Part shown: positions 36,142 to 45,158 of the stretch, piece by piece
Position numbering within the stretch: the first letter of the stretch is position 1
Layout of the letters: each line of letters opens with the position of its first letter
NCBI GenBank assembly: GCA_963784995.1
Contig: CAWATZ010000006.1
Location: forward strand, 1,178,001-1,242,000
Direction of reading: 5' to 3'
Length of the DNA: 64,000 bases
Source of the DNA: CAWATZ01 sp963784995
GTDB taxonomy: Bacteria > Planctomycetota > Planctomycetia > Gemmatales > Gemmataceae
Made by a program: the position numbers and the translations under genes
The notes under the pieces: model-generated
The model's input: only the letters and a program-made list of their open reading frames with translations
The model's database searches: none
What the model was told of the DNA's origin: nothing

Positions 36142-36999
36142 TCAGCCGAAATAGCGGTAGCGGAGGATGCACCACAGCGCGTTGAACAGGTCCTTGAAAC
36201 CGATCTTCTTGCCCTCCTCGTAAGTGCGGCCGGCGTAGCTGATCGGCACCTCGTAAACGCGCCAGCTGGGGCCATCCTTCTTGCGGCGGGCGATCTTGGC
36301 GGTGATCTCGGGCTCGAAGCCGAAGCGGTTGGACTTCAGCGTGATGCCTTGCAGCACTTCGCGCCGGAAGACCTTGTAGCAGGTTTCCATGTCGGTCAGG
36401 TTCAGCCCGGTGAACATGTTGGACAGCAGCGTCAGCATCTTGTTGGCCACGCAGTGCCAGAAATACAGCACGCGGTGTCTCTCGCCGATGAAGCGCGAGC
36501 CATAGACGACGTCGGCCCGGTTCTCGATGATGGGCTGGAGCAAGCGCGGATACTCGGCGGGATCATACTCCAGGTCGGCGTCCTGGACCAGGATCACGTC
36601 GCCGCTGGCGTGCTTGAACCCCTCGCGCAGGGCTGCGCCCTTGCCCTGGTTGTACGGCTGAAAGAACAGCCGCAGGTTGGGATGCTCGCTCTCCAGCTCG
36701 TGGAGAATGACCCGGGTGCCGTCGGTGCTGCAGTCATCGACGACGATCAGCTCCTTGGGGATGGGCACTTCCTGCACCCGGCGGATCAGCTCGCGAATCC
36801 AGCGTTTCTCGTTGAAGACCGGAATGACCACCGAGAACTTGAACTCATCCGGGATGGGGTAGATGCCAAGCTGCCGGCAGGCCGGCTCACCCAGTAACTG
36901 GTGCAGCACTTCCAGACGTTCCTCCTCCGAGAGAGAACGGAGCCACTCCTTGAGGTCGCTTTCAGATTTCTCGAACGCTGGCATCGTCTCAGGTAGCAT
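36142..36999 (-). CDS. Family 2 glycosyltransferase (DPM1-like)
   Basis: The protein has 285 residues. A short acidic N-terminal extension precedes FSVVIPVFNEKRWIRELIRR, DDCSTDGTRVIL, NQGKGAALREGFKHASGDVI, QDADLEYDPAEYPRLLQPI (the DXD metal site) and VYGSRFIGERHRVLYFWH, then TDMETCYKVFRREVL. This is the GT-A fold of polyprenyl-phosphate mannose/glucose synthases, which transfer a sugar from a nucleotide donor to a lipid phosphate at the inner face of the membrane. No C-terminal membrane helices are present. It overlaps the end of the upstream membrane glycosyltransferase by 11 bp, and that partner may use the lipid-linked sugar. Confidence 0.9.
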   Translation of the reverse strand: MLPETMPAFEKSESDLKEWLRSLSEEERLEVLHQLLGEPACRQLGIYPIPDEFKFSVVIPVFNEKRWIRELIRRVQEVPIPKELIVVDDCSTDGTRVILHELESEHPNLRLFFQPYNQGKGAALREGFKHASGDVILVQDADLEYDPAEYPRLLQPIIENRADVVYGSRFIGERHRVLYFWHCVANKMLTLLSNMFTGLNLTDMETCYKVFRREVLQGITLKSNRFGFEPEITAKIARRKKDGPSWRVYEVPISYAGRTYEEGKKIGFKDLFNALWCILRYRYFG

Positions 37000-38503
37000 C
37001 TTTGGCGATCCCCTTCCGGTCTGGCTGGCGCGGTTTTCTTGCGACTGCTTCCTTGGTCCCGTCGCTTGCGCTCCGGGCTTGTGAACTTTCGGGCCCCTTC
37101 CGGATGCGTTTCTCCGCGGGAACGGGCGTTCGTTTGGCGCTCGCCGGGCAGGGGCGTGGTTGTCTCAGAGGAAACACCAGAGAATACAACCGATCAACCG
37201 CCCAGATCACTAACAGCACCTTCGCTGCCAACAGCGGGAAGGCATAGCGCTCGTAGTAACTGACGGCGACGTAGGGCGTCAAATAGAGCAGGTAAACGCC
37301 GATCACCATCCACTGGGCCCGGTGCAAACGCTGGCCGATGGCGGAAAACAGCAGCACCAGCATGGCCAGGAACGGCAGGGGGTGCGTCAAGCGACAGTAC
37401 CACAGCGTCCAGGGCCGCCTGGCCTCGCCGGTCCGGTCCATCGGCACGTACCAGACCGTCGCCCCCAGGAAGCGGCAGGCCACCCGGTCGAGAAAGTCTT
37501 CCGGGTCGGTCCGCACCGCCTGCCAGAACTGCTCCTTCTTCCGGTCCAGAAACGCCATCTCCCCCAGGCGCTTGTATTCCTGGCGCTCCCGGCCTGCGCT
37601 GACCCAGGGGTGCGACCCGAACGTGCTGCCCTGGAGCAACCCATCCGGCTGAAGGCACTGCGACTGGTACAGTTCGTAGGCGGCATTGGACTTGACCGGC
37701 ACCAGCCGGCCAAAGACCAGGTAGTTGCGGACGGTCCACGGCGCCAGCGCCAGGCCGAACACCAGCACGGTCACGGCCAGCGGCAGCCAGCGGCGCTGAC
37801 GAACCCCCAGGGCCACCGACAGCACGCCCCAGACAAGGCCCACAATGGGGCTGACCAGGGCACAGAAGCCGCCGACCAGCCCCCAGCCCACGGCTGCCGG
37901 CCAGCGACGCAGCGGCTCCAGAAAGCAGAAGCCCGCGATCACCAGGTCCAGGGCCAGCATCACCAGCCAGGAATCATGGGTGAACTGGAACGCCGAGTGG
38001 AAATGACAGGTCAGCCCGGTGATAAAGACACAGGTCGCCAGAATGGCTCCCAGACGCCGATTGGTCTGTGCCGTCAGGGCCAGGACCAGCAAGCCCGTGC
38101 CGATCAGGGTGAGGACCTGCAAGAAGATCATCACCGTCATGACGGCGTCCATGCCTTCCGGGTCCGTGCCACACGCCCACTGCAAACCGGCCAGCAGCAC
38201 CGGCAGGACTGGCGGCATCCATGCCGTTGGTCCTGTGCGCTCCTTGAAGGGGTTGGCAAAACCGTCCCCGGCGAGCAGGGCCCTGGCAATGCTGAGATAC
38301 TCGGCCCCGAGGTGCTTGTTGTCGTTGGCGTTGACGTTCGCCTGGAATGGCGGGAACCGGGCGAAGTTGGCCCGGTTAGTAACCGCGAACGAGCAATTGA
38401 CCCAGATGGAGCAGCCGGCAACGGCAACGGTGACCACGACCGCCGCCAGCAGCGGAAAGGGCCTGACCGGGACTGGTGGCTGGACGCTTGTTGGCTCACT
38501 CAT
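36989..38503 (-). CDS. Polytopic glycosyltransferase, PMT/ArnT-like
   Basis: The protein has 504 residues with about ten predicted membrane helices, such as PFPLLAAVVVTVAVAGCSIW, TVMIFLQVLTLIGTGLLVLA and MLALDLVIAGFCFLEPLRRW. The first periplasmic loop carries NANDNKHLGAEYLSIARALL, a layout typical of GT-C enzymes that use lipid-phosphate sugars. The context fits, because a DPM1-like synthase follows with an 11-bp overlap. A charged cytoplasmic tail of about 60 residues ends the protein (KRTPVPAEKRIRKGPESSQA, then RSASDGTKEAV). Part of that tail's DNA resembles the palindrome at 35578-35639. The ATG at 38503 is preceded by GAGGACACCC. The transferred sugar and acceptor are unknown. Confidence 0.8.
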   Translation of the reverse strand: MSEPTSVQPPVPVRPFPLLAAVVVTVAVAGCSIWVNCSFAVTNRANFARFPPFQANVNANDNKHLGAEYLSIARALLAGDGFANPFKERTGPTAWMPPVLPVLLAGLQWACGTDPEGMDAVMTVMIFLQVLTLIGTGLLVLALTAQTNRRLGAILATCVFITGLTCHFHSAFQFTHDSWLVMLALDLVIAGFCFLEPLRRWPAAVGWGLVGGFCALVSPIVGLVWGVLSVALGVRQRRWLPLAVTVLVFGLALAPWTVRNYLVFGRLVPVKSNAAYELYQSQCLQPDGLLQGSTFGSHPWVSAGRERQEYKRLGEMAFLDRKKEQFWQAVRTDPEDFLDRVACRFLGATVWYVPMDRTGEARRPWTLWYCRLTHPLPFLAMLVLLFSAIGQRLHRAQWMVIGVYLLYLTPYVAVSYYERYAFPLLAAKVLLVIWAVDRLYSLVFPLRQPRPCPASAKRTPVPAEKRIRKGPESSQARSASDGTKEAVARKPRQPDRKGIAKDAT

Positions 38504-38580
38504 GGGTGTCCTCGAACTCGCTGCTGCCCCCATTCCATAGTGCCCGAACCAGGGTAAGTGAGTCCAGTTTTTTTCTACGG

Positions 38581-38795
38581 CGGCAAACTTGACTGAAGAG
38601 ACGCCTCCTACCGGGCCAGCCGGCAGGTCCCGGGACATCGGAACACTAATCTTCGCTAATCTTCACTAATCGAAGGCAGGAAACCCGCATTCCCATTAGT
38701 GAAGATTAGCGAAGATTAGTGTTCCGCCACTCGCTGCTGACCTGCTTCTCCTGCCGGGTCAACCGGCAAGGGGCCTTCTCCAGTCAAGTTTGCTG
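38581..38795. repeat. Nested palindrome with tandem CTAATCTTC units
   Basis: Inner arms at 38641-38670 (starting GAACACTAATCTTCGCTAAT) and 38695-38724 are perfect 30-bp reverse complements, built of tandem units like CTAATCTTC. Outer arms CGGCAAACTTGACTG (38581-38595) and CAGTCAAGTTTGCTG (38781-38795) match with one difference. It lies between reverse-strand genes ending at 38839 and starting at 38503. The unit resembles that of the 15514-15693 palindrome. Confidence 0.85.
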
Positions 38796-38838
38796 TCCTT
38801 GTTTTTTTCGTTCCCGCGCACCACTCGCGCAACAAACT

Positions 38839-39483
38839 CTACCTTCCAGTACACGCCAGGAGCGGAATTCTATCATACCGGTCGCAGCTTTTGTCCCGCC
38901 GCGGAGAGCAGCCGGTCTCCCCGGGATCGTCAGCGGATCGCTGTCGCCACGGGGAATCGATTCGCCCATCCTGGTCGTACTCGGCAAGGATCTCGGCTCC
39001 CAGCGTCGGCAGCTGCAGCCCCCCGGGTTGAGCGCGCAGCCGCTCCAGTTCCGCCTCCAGTCGCTCCGCCAGGCCAGCCGAAGCGCGAAAATGCGCTCCT
39101 GAATAACGGACCCAGCGAATGACGTCCCGCAAATCCCATTCTTCGGTCGGGATGTCCAGCTGGAGATAACATCGAGGTCGCAACGCATCCAGCCTTTGAT
39201 TGGCCGCGCAGAACAGGCTGGCAGCCTGCAGCAAGGTAATGCGGCCCTGAATCAGACCCTGGCCCACACGGTCCCTCATGGAATAGCAGATCCGCATCTC
39301 GGCGTCCCGGCGGTCCAGGGCCTCCCGCTTCAGAGTGATCTCGTGATACCGGCTGAGCAGCACGGGCAATTCTGGCAGGTCCACGCCCAGCTGGACCAAG
39401 ATGGAGGGGCACAGCAGCCACAACCCTCCAAGGAGAGCGACAAACAGTCCGAAAACAATGACAGTAGGGCCCTGGGAAGACAT
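38839..39483 (-). CDS. Uncharacterised membrane-anchored protein
   Basis: The protein has about 214 residues. One N-terminal membrane helix (VIVFGLFVALLGGLWLLCPS) is followed by a predicted helical, charged domain (YHEITLKREALDRRDAEMRI, LLQAASLFCAANQRLDALRP, AERLEAELERLRAQPGGLQL) and a basic C-terminus. I do not recognise a family. The ATG at 39483 has GGGAGAATCCC upstream, better placed than an alternative start 45 bases earlier. The helix-then-coil layout suggests an envelope-bound structural or sensory protein, but that is only inference. Confidence 0.6.
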   Translation of the reverse strand: MSSQGPTVIVFGLFVALLGGLWLLCPSILVQLGVDLPELPVLLSRYHEITLKREALDRRDAEMRICYSMRDRVGQGLIQGRITLLQAASLFCAANQRLDALRPRCYLQLDIPTEEWDLRDVIRWVRYSGAHFRASAGLAERLEAELERLRAQPGGLQLPTLGAEILAEYDQDGRIDSPWRQRSADDPGETGCSPRRDKSCDRYDRIPLLACTGR

Positions 39484-39809
39484 GGGATTCTCCCTGAGTG
39501 CGGAACGGTTGCGGATGTTGTGATTCACGGCAAGGATCGGAGGTCGGATGCCGTGGCTCTGGTTTCTGGGCGAACGGGGGCGGAGGTTTCAAAGGGTCGT
39601 GATTGGTGGTCCTCTCGGGAACTCGCAGCAGTCTCACCCCTATAGTGCCCGGACCAGGCTCGGGGAGTCCGCTTTTTTTCGCTTCCCTGCAAAAAAGTTC
39701 CTACCAATCAGTACCCGGGAGATTCCGAAACCTATCACGCGGTCGAATGTTTTTTTGACGTGAACCTCGATTCCCCTGGACTTGCCCAATGCGAACCCGG
39801 GCTCTCCGC
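39484..39809. other. Intergenic region, 326 bp
   Basis: No gene is visible. It contains short A/T runs (around 39670 and 39690) and lies between a reverse-strand gene start (39483) and the end of the kinase gene (39810). A promoter for the downstream gene is expected here but cannot be placed. Confidence 0.4.
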
Positions 39810-41986
39810 TCACTCGGTGGCGGCGCGAACGGACTGCCTGCACTGGGGGCAGCGGATCTTCTTGCCAGCCAGTTCCGCTCGGGTCTTGAGTTTCTTGCCG
39901 CAAACGGAACAGAGGAAAGTAACCAGAGCTGGTTGCTGGCTGGCGGTTGTGTCTGGAGCCAGATGGTTCGCGGCCTCCGGTAGGGCGTTGCGGCGGCGCT
40001 GGACGCACAACCACACACACCAGGCGGCGGCAAGCCCCAGGCCAAACAGACCCGCCACGACCAACCAGACACGGGAACGCCGTGACGGAGATGCTGTGGG
40101 CTCAACAGAGGAATGATCCTGGTCCGCGGTCACGGACTGGATTCGTCCCCGCTCTTGAGAAAGCGGAGTCCCGGGCGCGGGCAACAGTTCCCAGAGTTGA
40201 TCGGGCACTCCAGGAACAGACTTCCACTGAATCGCTTTGCCACCGGGCTCCAGATTCCCCTGTCCAATCCCGAGGACCATCTGGCTATGGCTCACACGCA
40301 GGCGGTAACTGTCCTCGTCCCGCTCGAAGGTCCAGTGCTGGTTCTTCAGTCTCACCTGGTCGTGCCACTGGATCGCCTGGACTCCGGGGTCGCGGTTGGC
40401 GCTGCCGATCTCCAGGACCAGCCCGTTGCTCTCGTTGCGCAGCCGGTAGACGTCGCCGGTCCGCAGCAACCTCCAGCGCTCGGTGAGCCCGGCCTGGTCG
40501 GGCGTTGGCCCCTGCACAATCCGCGCCCCGGGATTGGCCGCTCCCTCGGCGGGACAGAGACAACGTCCGCTGTTCTTGTTGACCAGCAGGCACACCAGAC
40601 CGCCCCGCGGCTCAACCGGTTTGAGTGGCTCGGCCGGAAGTGCGCCGGCGGCAGCTTTTCCCGGGTCAACGGCTGGCATTTGCTGGAAGACAAGCAGGCG
40701 CGAACCGATCACTCCCAGACCACCGAGTAAACAGGCCAGGCAGGCCGCCGCCACGAGCCACCTTCGGGTGCTCATTCGAGGCCGGGGCAACAGTTTCTCC
40801 ATTGGCGATGGCGGACTGGAAGGCAGCTGGGGGGCGGCAACCTCCGGTTGGCGCAGGTGTGCCAGGTAGCCTTCGAGCAGTGTGGCCACCTCCGCAGCGC
40901 TCTGAAAGCGATCCGCAGGATTCTTGGCCATCAGCCGGCCGATGAACGCTTCCAGCCAGGTGGGTACGTCTGAGTTCAGCGTGCGGATGGGTTTCGGGGC
41001 CTGGTTGCTGACCTGCAGCAGCACCGCGACCGCTGTCGAACCCCGGAAAGGCGGCACTCCGGTACAGCAGGCGTACAGGACACTGCCGAGGCTGAACAGG
41101 TCGGCGCGATGGTCGATCGGCTCGCCGCGGGCCTGCTCGGGGGCCATGTACTCAGGCGTGCCGGCCAGGACGCCATTCTGCGTCAAGCTGACGTCATCAA
41201 CCATGGCGCCAGGCCGAAATCGGTGATCTTGACCCTGGCCAGACCATTCTCCAGCAGCAGATTGGCCGGCTTGACGTCGCGATGAATCAGCCCCTGGGCG
41301 TGGGCAGCCGCCAACCCCTGGGCCGTTTGCAGACCGATCCGAACGATTTCCACTCCCTCCAGAGGCCCGCAGCGATCGAGCCGGTTCTGCACCGATTCGC
41401 CGGCCACGTACTGCATCACCAGGTAAGGCAGACTGTCTGTCTCGTGAACGCCGTGAACCGCGACCACGTGGTCATGACAGACGGCGGCCGCGGCCTGGGC
41501 CTCGCGGGTGAAACGCCGGCGCGCGGTGGCACTGCCGGCCAGGGCGGGCGACAGCACCTTGATGGCCACCAGCCGGCAAAGGGCCGGCTCGTACGCCTTC
41601 AGCACCACGCCCATGCCGCCCTGACCGATCACTTCCTGGACCTCGTAACTCCCCAGCGTGCCCAGCAAATCCGGCCGGTCGGTCGGCTGCAGGAAGTACA
41701 GGTCGATCGGACCCAGCAGGCCCGGATGGTCCGGACACTTCGTTTCCCGCAGCCGTTCCAGGCACTGGACCAGGGTCCGGTCCATCGGCGCCACCGTGGG
41801 ATCGCCGAGCTGCCGGCCCAGCTGCCGCAGTGCGTTCTCGCTTTCGCCGGTGCGTTCCAGGTGCTCCTGACAGATTGGACAGGATTGCAGATGCCGCTCA
41901 AAGCCTTCCTGCTCCTCCGGAGAAAGGGAATCACCCAGCAGGGCCTTCCAGCAGTCCAGTTGCGGGCACTCAAGCGGAATCGACAT
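39810..41986 (-). CDS. Ser/Thr protein kinase with zinc-finger, ricin-like and zinc-ribbon domains (one frameshift)
   Basis: The protein has about 725 residues. The order is: an anti-sigma-type zinc finger (CPQLDCWKALLG, HLQSCPICQEHL); a kinase domain with VIGQGGMGVVLKAYEP, VAIKVLSP, HRDVKPANLLLENG, ITDFGLA, then GTPEYMAPEQARGEPIDHRA; a helix RRWLVAAACLACLLGGLGVI; a ricin-type beta-trefoil (NSGRCLCPAEGA, YRLRNESNGLVLEIGS, IQWHDQVRLKNQHWTF); a second helix VWLVVAGLFGLGLAAAWCVW; and a C-terminal zinc ribbon CSVCGKKLKTRAELAGKKIR followed by CPQC. The frame break, near 41205 just after DFGLA, is resolved by one base. The gene starts 20 bp after the ECF sigma gene, the arrangement of planctomycete sigma/kinase pairs. 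Confidence 0.87.
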
Positions 41987-42006
41987 GAACGGTACTCCCA
42001 GATTGC

Positions 42007-42596
42007 TCAGGGCTCAAGGGCAGAGCGGACCAGTTCTTGGAGTCGGCCCAGGACGCGGTGCCGGGCCAGATAAACGGCTGTCAGGGTCAGACCGAGGTCG
42101 GCCGCCACCTGCTTGATGGGCGTCTCCTCGATGAAGGTTCGCCAGAACGCCTGCCAGGTGGCCTCGCTGAGGGTGGGGCGAAGCTGCTCGCAGGCCCAGG
42201 CAAACACGCGCCGCTGCCACTCCTTCTCCCACTCGGCTTCATCCCGGGGTGCCGGGACCTGTTCCAGGAAGCCGGCAGACGGGTTGATCTTGCCGTTCTC
42301 GGGGCTGTTCCTCCTGGCCCGCCGCCAGTTGGACAGCTTGTGACGAACGATCGTGAACAGGTAGTTGCGGAAGGCGCCCGGCGCGGATCGTAGTCCAGCT
42401 GGCCGATGGCCCCGGCCACGGCGCCGAGGACGTCCTGCAACAGGTCGGCGGCGTCAGCGTCTTGCAGTCCCTGCTTGCGCACGTAGCCATAGACCAGGGG
42501 CCCGTACAGAGTGACGAACTCCGACCAGGCGGCCCCATCAAGTGGGTCGCGCAACCGTACCAGTAAACTCGCACGGGTGGCAGGGATCTCGGCCAT
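42007..42596 (-). CDS. ECF RNA polymerase sigma factor (one frameshift)
   Basis: Region 2 reads SLLVRLRDPLDGAAWSEFVT, LYGPLVYGYVRKQGLQDADA and ADLLQDVLGAVAGAIGQLDY; the joined frame continues GAFRNYLFTIVRHKLSNW. Region 4 reads WQAFWRTFIEETPIKQVAAD and LGLTLTAVYLARHRVLGRLQ. The break near 42385 needs one added base (CGC CGN GGC GCC). The protein would be about 197 residues, the normal size. ECF factors direct RNA polymerase to stress or envelope promoters. The next gene, 20 bp downstream, encodes a kinase with an N-terminal zinc finger and no separate anti-sigma gene is present, so the kinase or its zinc finger may control this factor. Confidence 0.88.
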
Positions 42597-42719
42597 CGGT
42601 CCTCGTGCTGCAACGCATTCCACCCACCAGTACACACCAGTGGAGGCAATCTTTCATGCACCCAGGCCTTTTTTCTACGATAGCAAACGTGGCAGGACCG
42701 CCGTCACGAGCAAAAGTCT

Positions 42720-42800
42720 GAGCCGCGCACGCAGCGCAGCGGAGTAAGCGGTCCTGCGGGCGACCGGACCGCTTACTCCGCTGCGCTGCGTGCGCGGCTC
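42720..42800. repeat. Palindrome, 35-bp arms, between divergent genes (copy 2)
   Basis: The left arm 42720-42754 and right arm 42766-42800 are perfect 35-bp reverse complements with an 11-base loop. The outer 34 bases of the arms are identical to those at 26406-26481. Here the element lies between two divergent genes (ECF sigma and the sugar-phosphate transferase), so it cannot be serving as their 3' terminator. Confidence 0.93.
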
Positions 42801-42881
42801 GGCGGGCCCCGGCTGGACTTGACATCAGATCGGCAGGCAGGCTATTGGAAGGCGTGCCGATTCCCACGGAGGGGCCCTGCC

Positions 42882-44277
42882 ATGATCAAGCGCCGCAGCC
42901 AGATCCTCTGTTGCCTGTTTTTCCTGTCGGACCTGGTCCTGACCACGCTGGCCTGGCTGGGGGCCTACTACGTCCGCTGCGAGACCGGCTGGCTGCCGCT
43001 GGAAACGGTGCCGCCCGAGTTCCATCTGTGTCTGCGGCAGCTGCCCCTGGTGTGTCTGCTGGCCGCGGTCGGCTACCGCTGGGTGGCCATGTACGAGGTC
43101 AACCGGCTGCGGCGCTTCCGCGATGACGTCGTGGCGGTCTTCCAGGGCACCCTGCTGCTCATGCTGCTGGTCATGGCGACGCTGTTCTTCCAGCACGACC
43201 CCTATGAATCGCGGTCGATTATCCTGCTGTTCGGCATGATGAACCTCCTCGGCGTGCTGACCGGCCGGCGCCTGGCCTGGACGCTGATTCGCTTTTTGCG
43301 CAGCCGGGGCTTCAACCAGAAGTTCTCGCTGATCGTCGGCACCGGCCGGGTGGCGCGCAAGACGGCACGGTCGCTGCGGCGCACCAGCTGGCTGGGGATC
43401 AAGAACGTCGGTTTCGTCGATGAACAGACCACCCAGCTGGCCGGCGACCTGGACGTGCTGGGCGGTTTCGCCGACCTGCCCGAGCTGATCCGGAAATACC
43501 ACGTCGAGCACGTCTTCATCGCTCTGCCGCTGAACCGCTACGACGATGCCCGCAAGGTCTACGGCATCCTGTCGCAGCTGGTCATCGACGTCCGGCTGGT
43601 GGCTGACGTGCCCAACCTGGCCGGCCTGTCGCTGACCACCAGCTGGATGGATGGCCTGCCTCTGGTCGGGCTGCGCGAGAGCCCGCACTTCGGCCTCAAC
43701 GTCGTGGTCAAGCGGATCATGGACGTGACCCTGTCGCTGCTCGCCCTGATCCTGCTGGCGCCGCTGCTGCTGCTGCTGGCTGTGATCGTCAAACTGTCCA
43801 GCCCGGGGCCGGTGCTGTATCGCCAGGAACGCTGCGGGCTCAACGGCAAATCCTTCCACATGCTCAAGTTCCGCAGCCTGCGCGTTGACGCCGAGTCCAA
43901 GACCGGTCCGGTCTGGGCACAGAAAAACGACAACCGCCGCACCTGGTTCGGGGCCTTTCTCGCGCAGCACCAGCCTCGATGAACTGCCGCAGCTGATCAA
44001 CGTGCTGCTGGGTGACATGAGCCTGGTCGGACCTCGACCGGAACGGCCTGTCTTCGTCAAGCAATTCAGCAAGACCATCCCAAGCTACATGGCCCGCCAC
44101 AGCGTCAAGGCCGGCATCACCGGCTGGGCCCAGGTCCACGGCTGGCGCGGCAATACCTCGCTCCGCAAGCGCATCCAGTACGACCTGTACTACATCACCC
44201 ACTGGACCCCCTGGCTGGACCTGCGCATCATGTGGATGACCGTGTTCAAGGGCATGGTGAACCGCAATGCGTATTGA
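42882..44277 (+). CDS. Undecaprenyl-phosphate sugar phosphotransferase (WcaJ/WbaP-like, one frameshift)
   Basis: The protein has about 465 residues. The N-terminal part has four or five membrane helices and a nucleotide-binding-like domain (FNQKFSLIVGTGRVARKTAR, KYHVEHVFIALPLNRYDDA). The catalytic C-terminus has KRIMDVTLSLLALILLAPLL, SSPGPVLYRQERCGLNGKSF, MLKFRSLRVDAE, STSLDELPQLINVLLGDMSL, VGPRPERPVF, ITGWAQVHGWRG and YDLYYITHWTPWLDLRIMWM. The family moves a sugar-1-phosphate from a nucleotide sugar to undecaprenyl phosphate, the first step of exopolysaccharide or O-antigen synthesis. A frame break near 43952 (one extra base) joins GAFL to RSTSLDELP. The start at 42882 has GGAGGGG upstream. 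Other capsule genes are not in view. Confidence 0.9.
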
Positions 44278-44384
44278 GCAACTGTTGCCAGGGTGCGTTT
44301 GTTCCTGGTAAAATGACTGAAGAGGGCGGTGCCGCCGGCATTCTCCAGGGCTTCCAGACCCTGGCCGAATTGAAGGATACAACA

Positions 44385-45158
44385 GTGAGGCTCCTGAGCT
44401 ACAACATTCACAAGGGCGTCGGTGGCAGTGATCGCCGTTACGTACTGGATCGGGTCATTGACGTGATTGGGGAGGAGAACGCCGACCTGATCTGTCTTCA
44501 AGAGGTCGATTACAACGTCGCTCGTTCCGCGTTCCACGATCAACCGACCTTGATCAGCCGGGCCCTGAAGACCTCGGCCCACGTCTACCAGCTCAACGTG
44601 CCGCACCGCGAGGGCGGCTACGGCAACCTGCTGCTCTCCCGCTGGCCGATCCGCAAACACACTCACCTGTCGCTGCGTCTCAACCGCCGCAAGCCGCGCG
44701 GCGCCCAGCTGGCCGTGGTGGATTCTCCGGAGGGCGAACTGCACCTGGTCAACTGGCACCTCGGCCTGGCCGAGAAGGAGCGGCGCTGGCAGGCCGGCCA
44801 TCTGCTCCAGCATCAGCTGTTCACTGAATCGGTGCATTTGCCGACGCTGATTGCCGGCGACTTCAACGACTGGCGCAACACCCTGGAAGAGCATACGTTC
44901 CAGTGCTTCCATTTCCAGCAGATCACCGCCCCGATCAAGGAGTTCCGCTCCTTCCCCGCCTTCTGGCCCCTGGCGTCGCTGGACAAGGTGTTTTATCGCG
45001 GACCGCTGCACGTCAAGGACGCTCGCATCGTCCGCACCAGGCTGGCCCGGCGTGCCTCCGATCACCTGCCGCTGGTGCTCGACTTCCACCTGCGTAAAGA
45101 AACCCACGGACATGGACATGGCCACGGATACGCGCACGGACACGGGCATCGCGGTTAA
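44385..45158 (+). CDS. Endonuclease/exonuclease/phosphatase family protein with His-rich tail
   Basis: The protein has about 257 residues. It contains the family core: LLSYNIHKGVGGSDRRYVLD, the Glu of ICLQEVDYN, GGYGNLLLSRWPI, LVNWHLGLAEKERRW, IAGDFNDWRN and RRASDHLPLVLDF, giving the catalytic Asn, Glu, Asp and His of phosphodiesterases. The substrate could be DNA, RNA or phospholipid; the next gene encodes a phospholipase D-type protein, which favours lipid work. A GTG start at 44385 is chosen for the GAAGGATACAACA before it; an upstream ATG at 44313 is possible. The tail is Gly/His-rich (HGHGHGHGYAHGHGHRG), a metal-binding-like repeat. Its DNA overlaps the start of the next gene by 47 bases. 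Confidence 0.85.
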   Translation: MRLLSYNIHKGVGGSDRRYVLDRVIDVIGEENADLICLQEVDYNVARSAFHDQPTLISRALKTSAHVYQLNVPHREGGYGNLLLSRWPIRKHTHLSLRLNRRKPRGAQLAVVDSPEGELHLVNWHLGLAEKERRWQAGHLLQHQLFTESVHLPTLIAGDFNDWRNTLEEHTFQCFHFQQITAPIKEFRSFPAFWPLASLDKVFYRGPLHVKDARIVRTRLARRASDHLPLVLDFHLRKETHGHGHGHGYAHGHGHRG

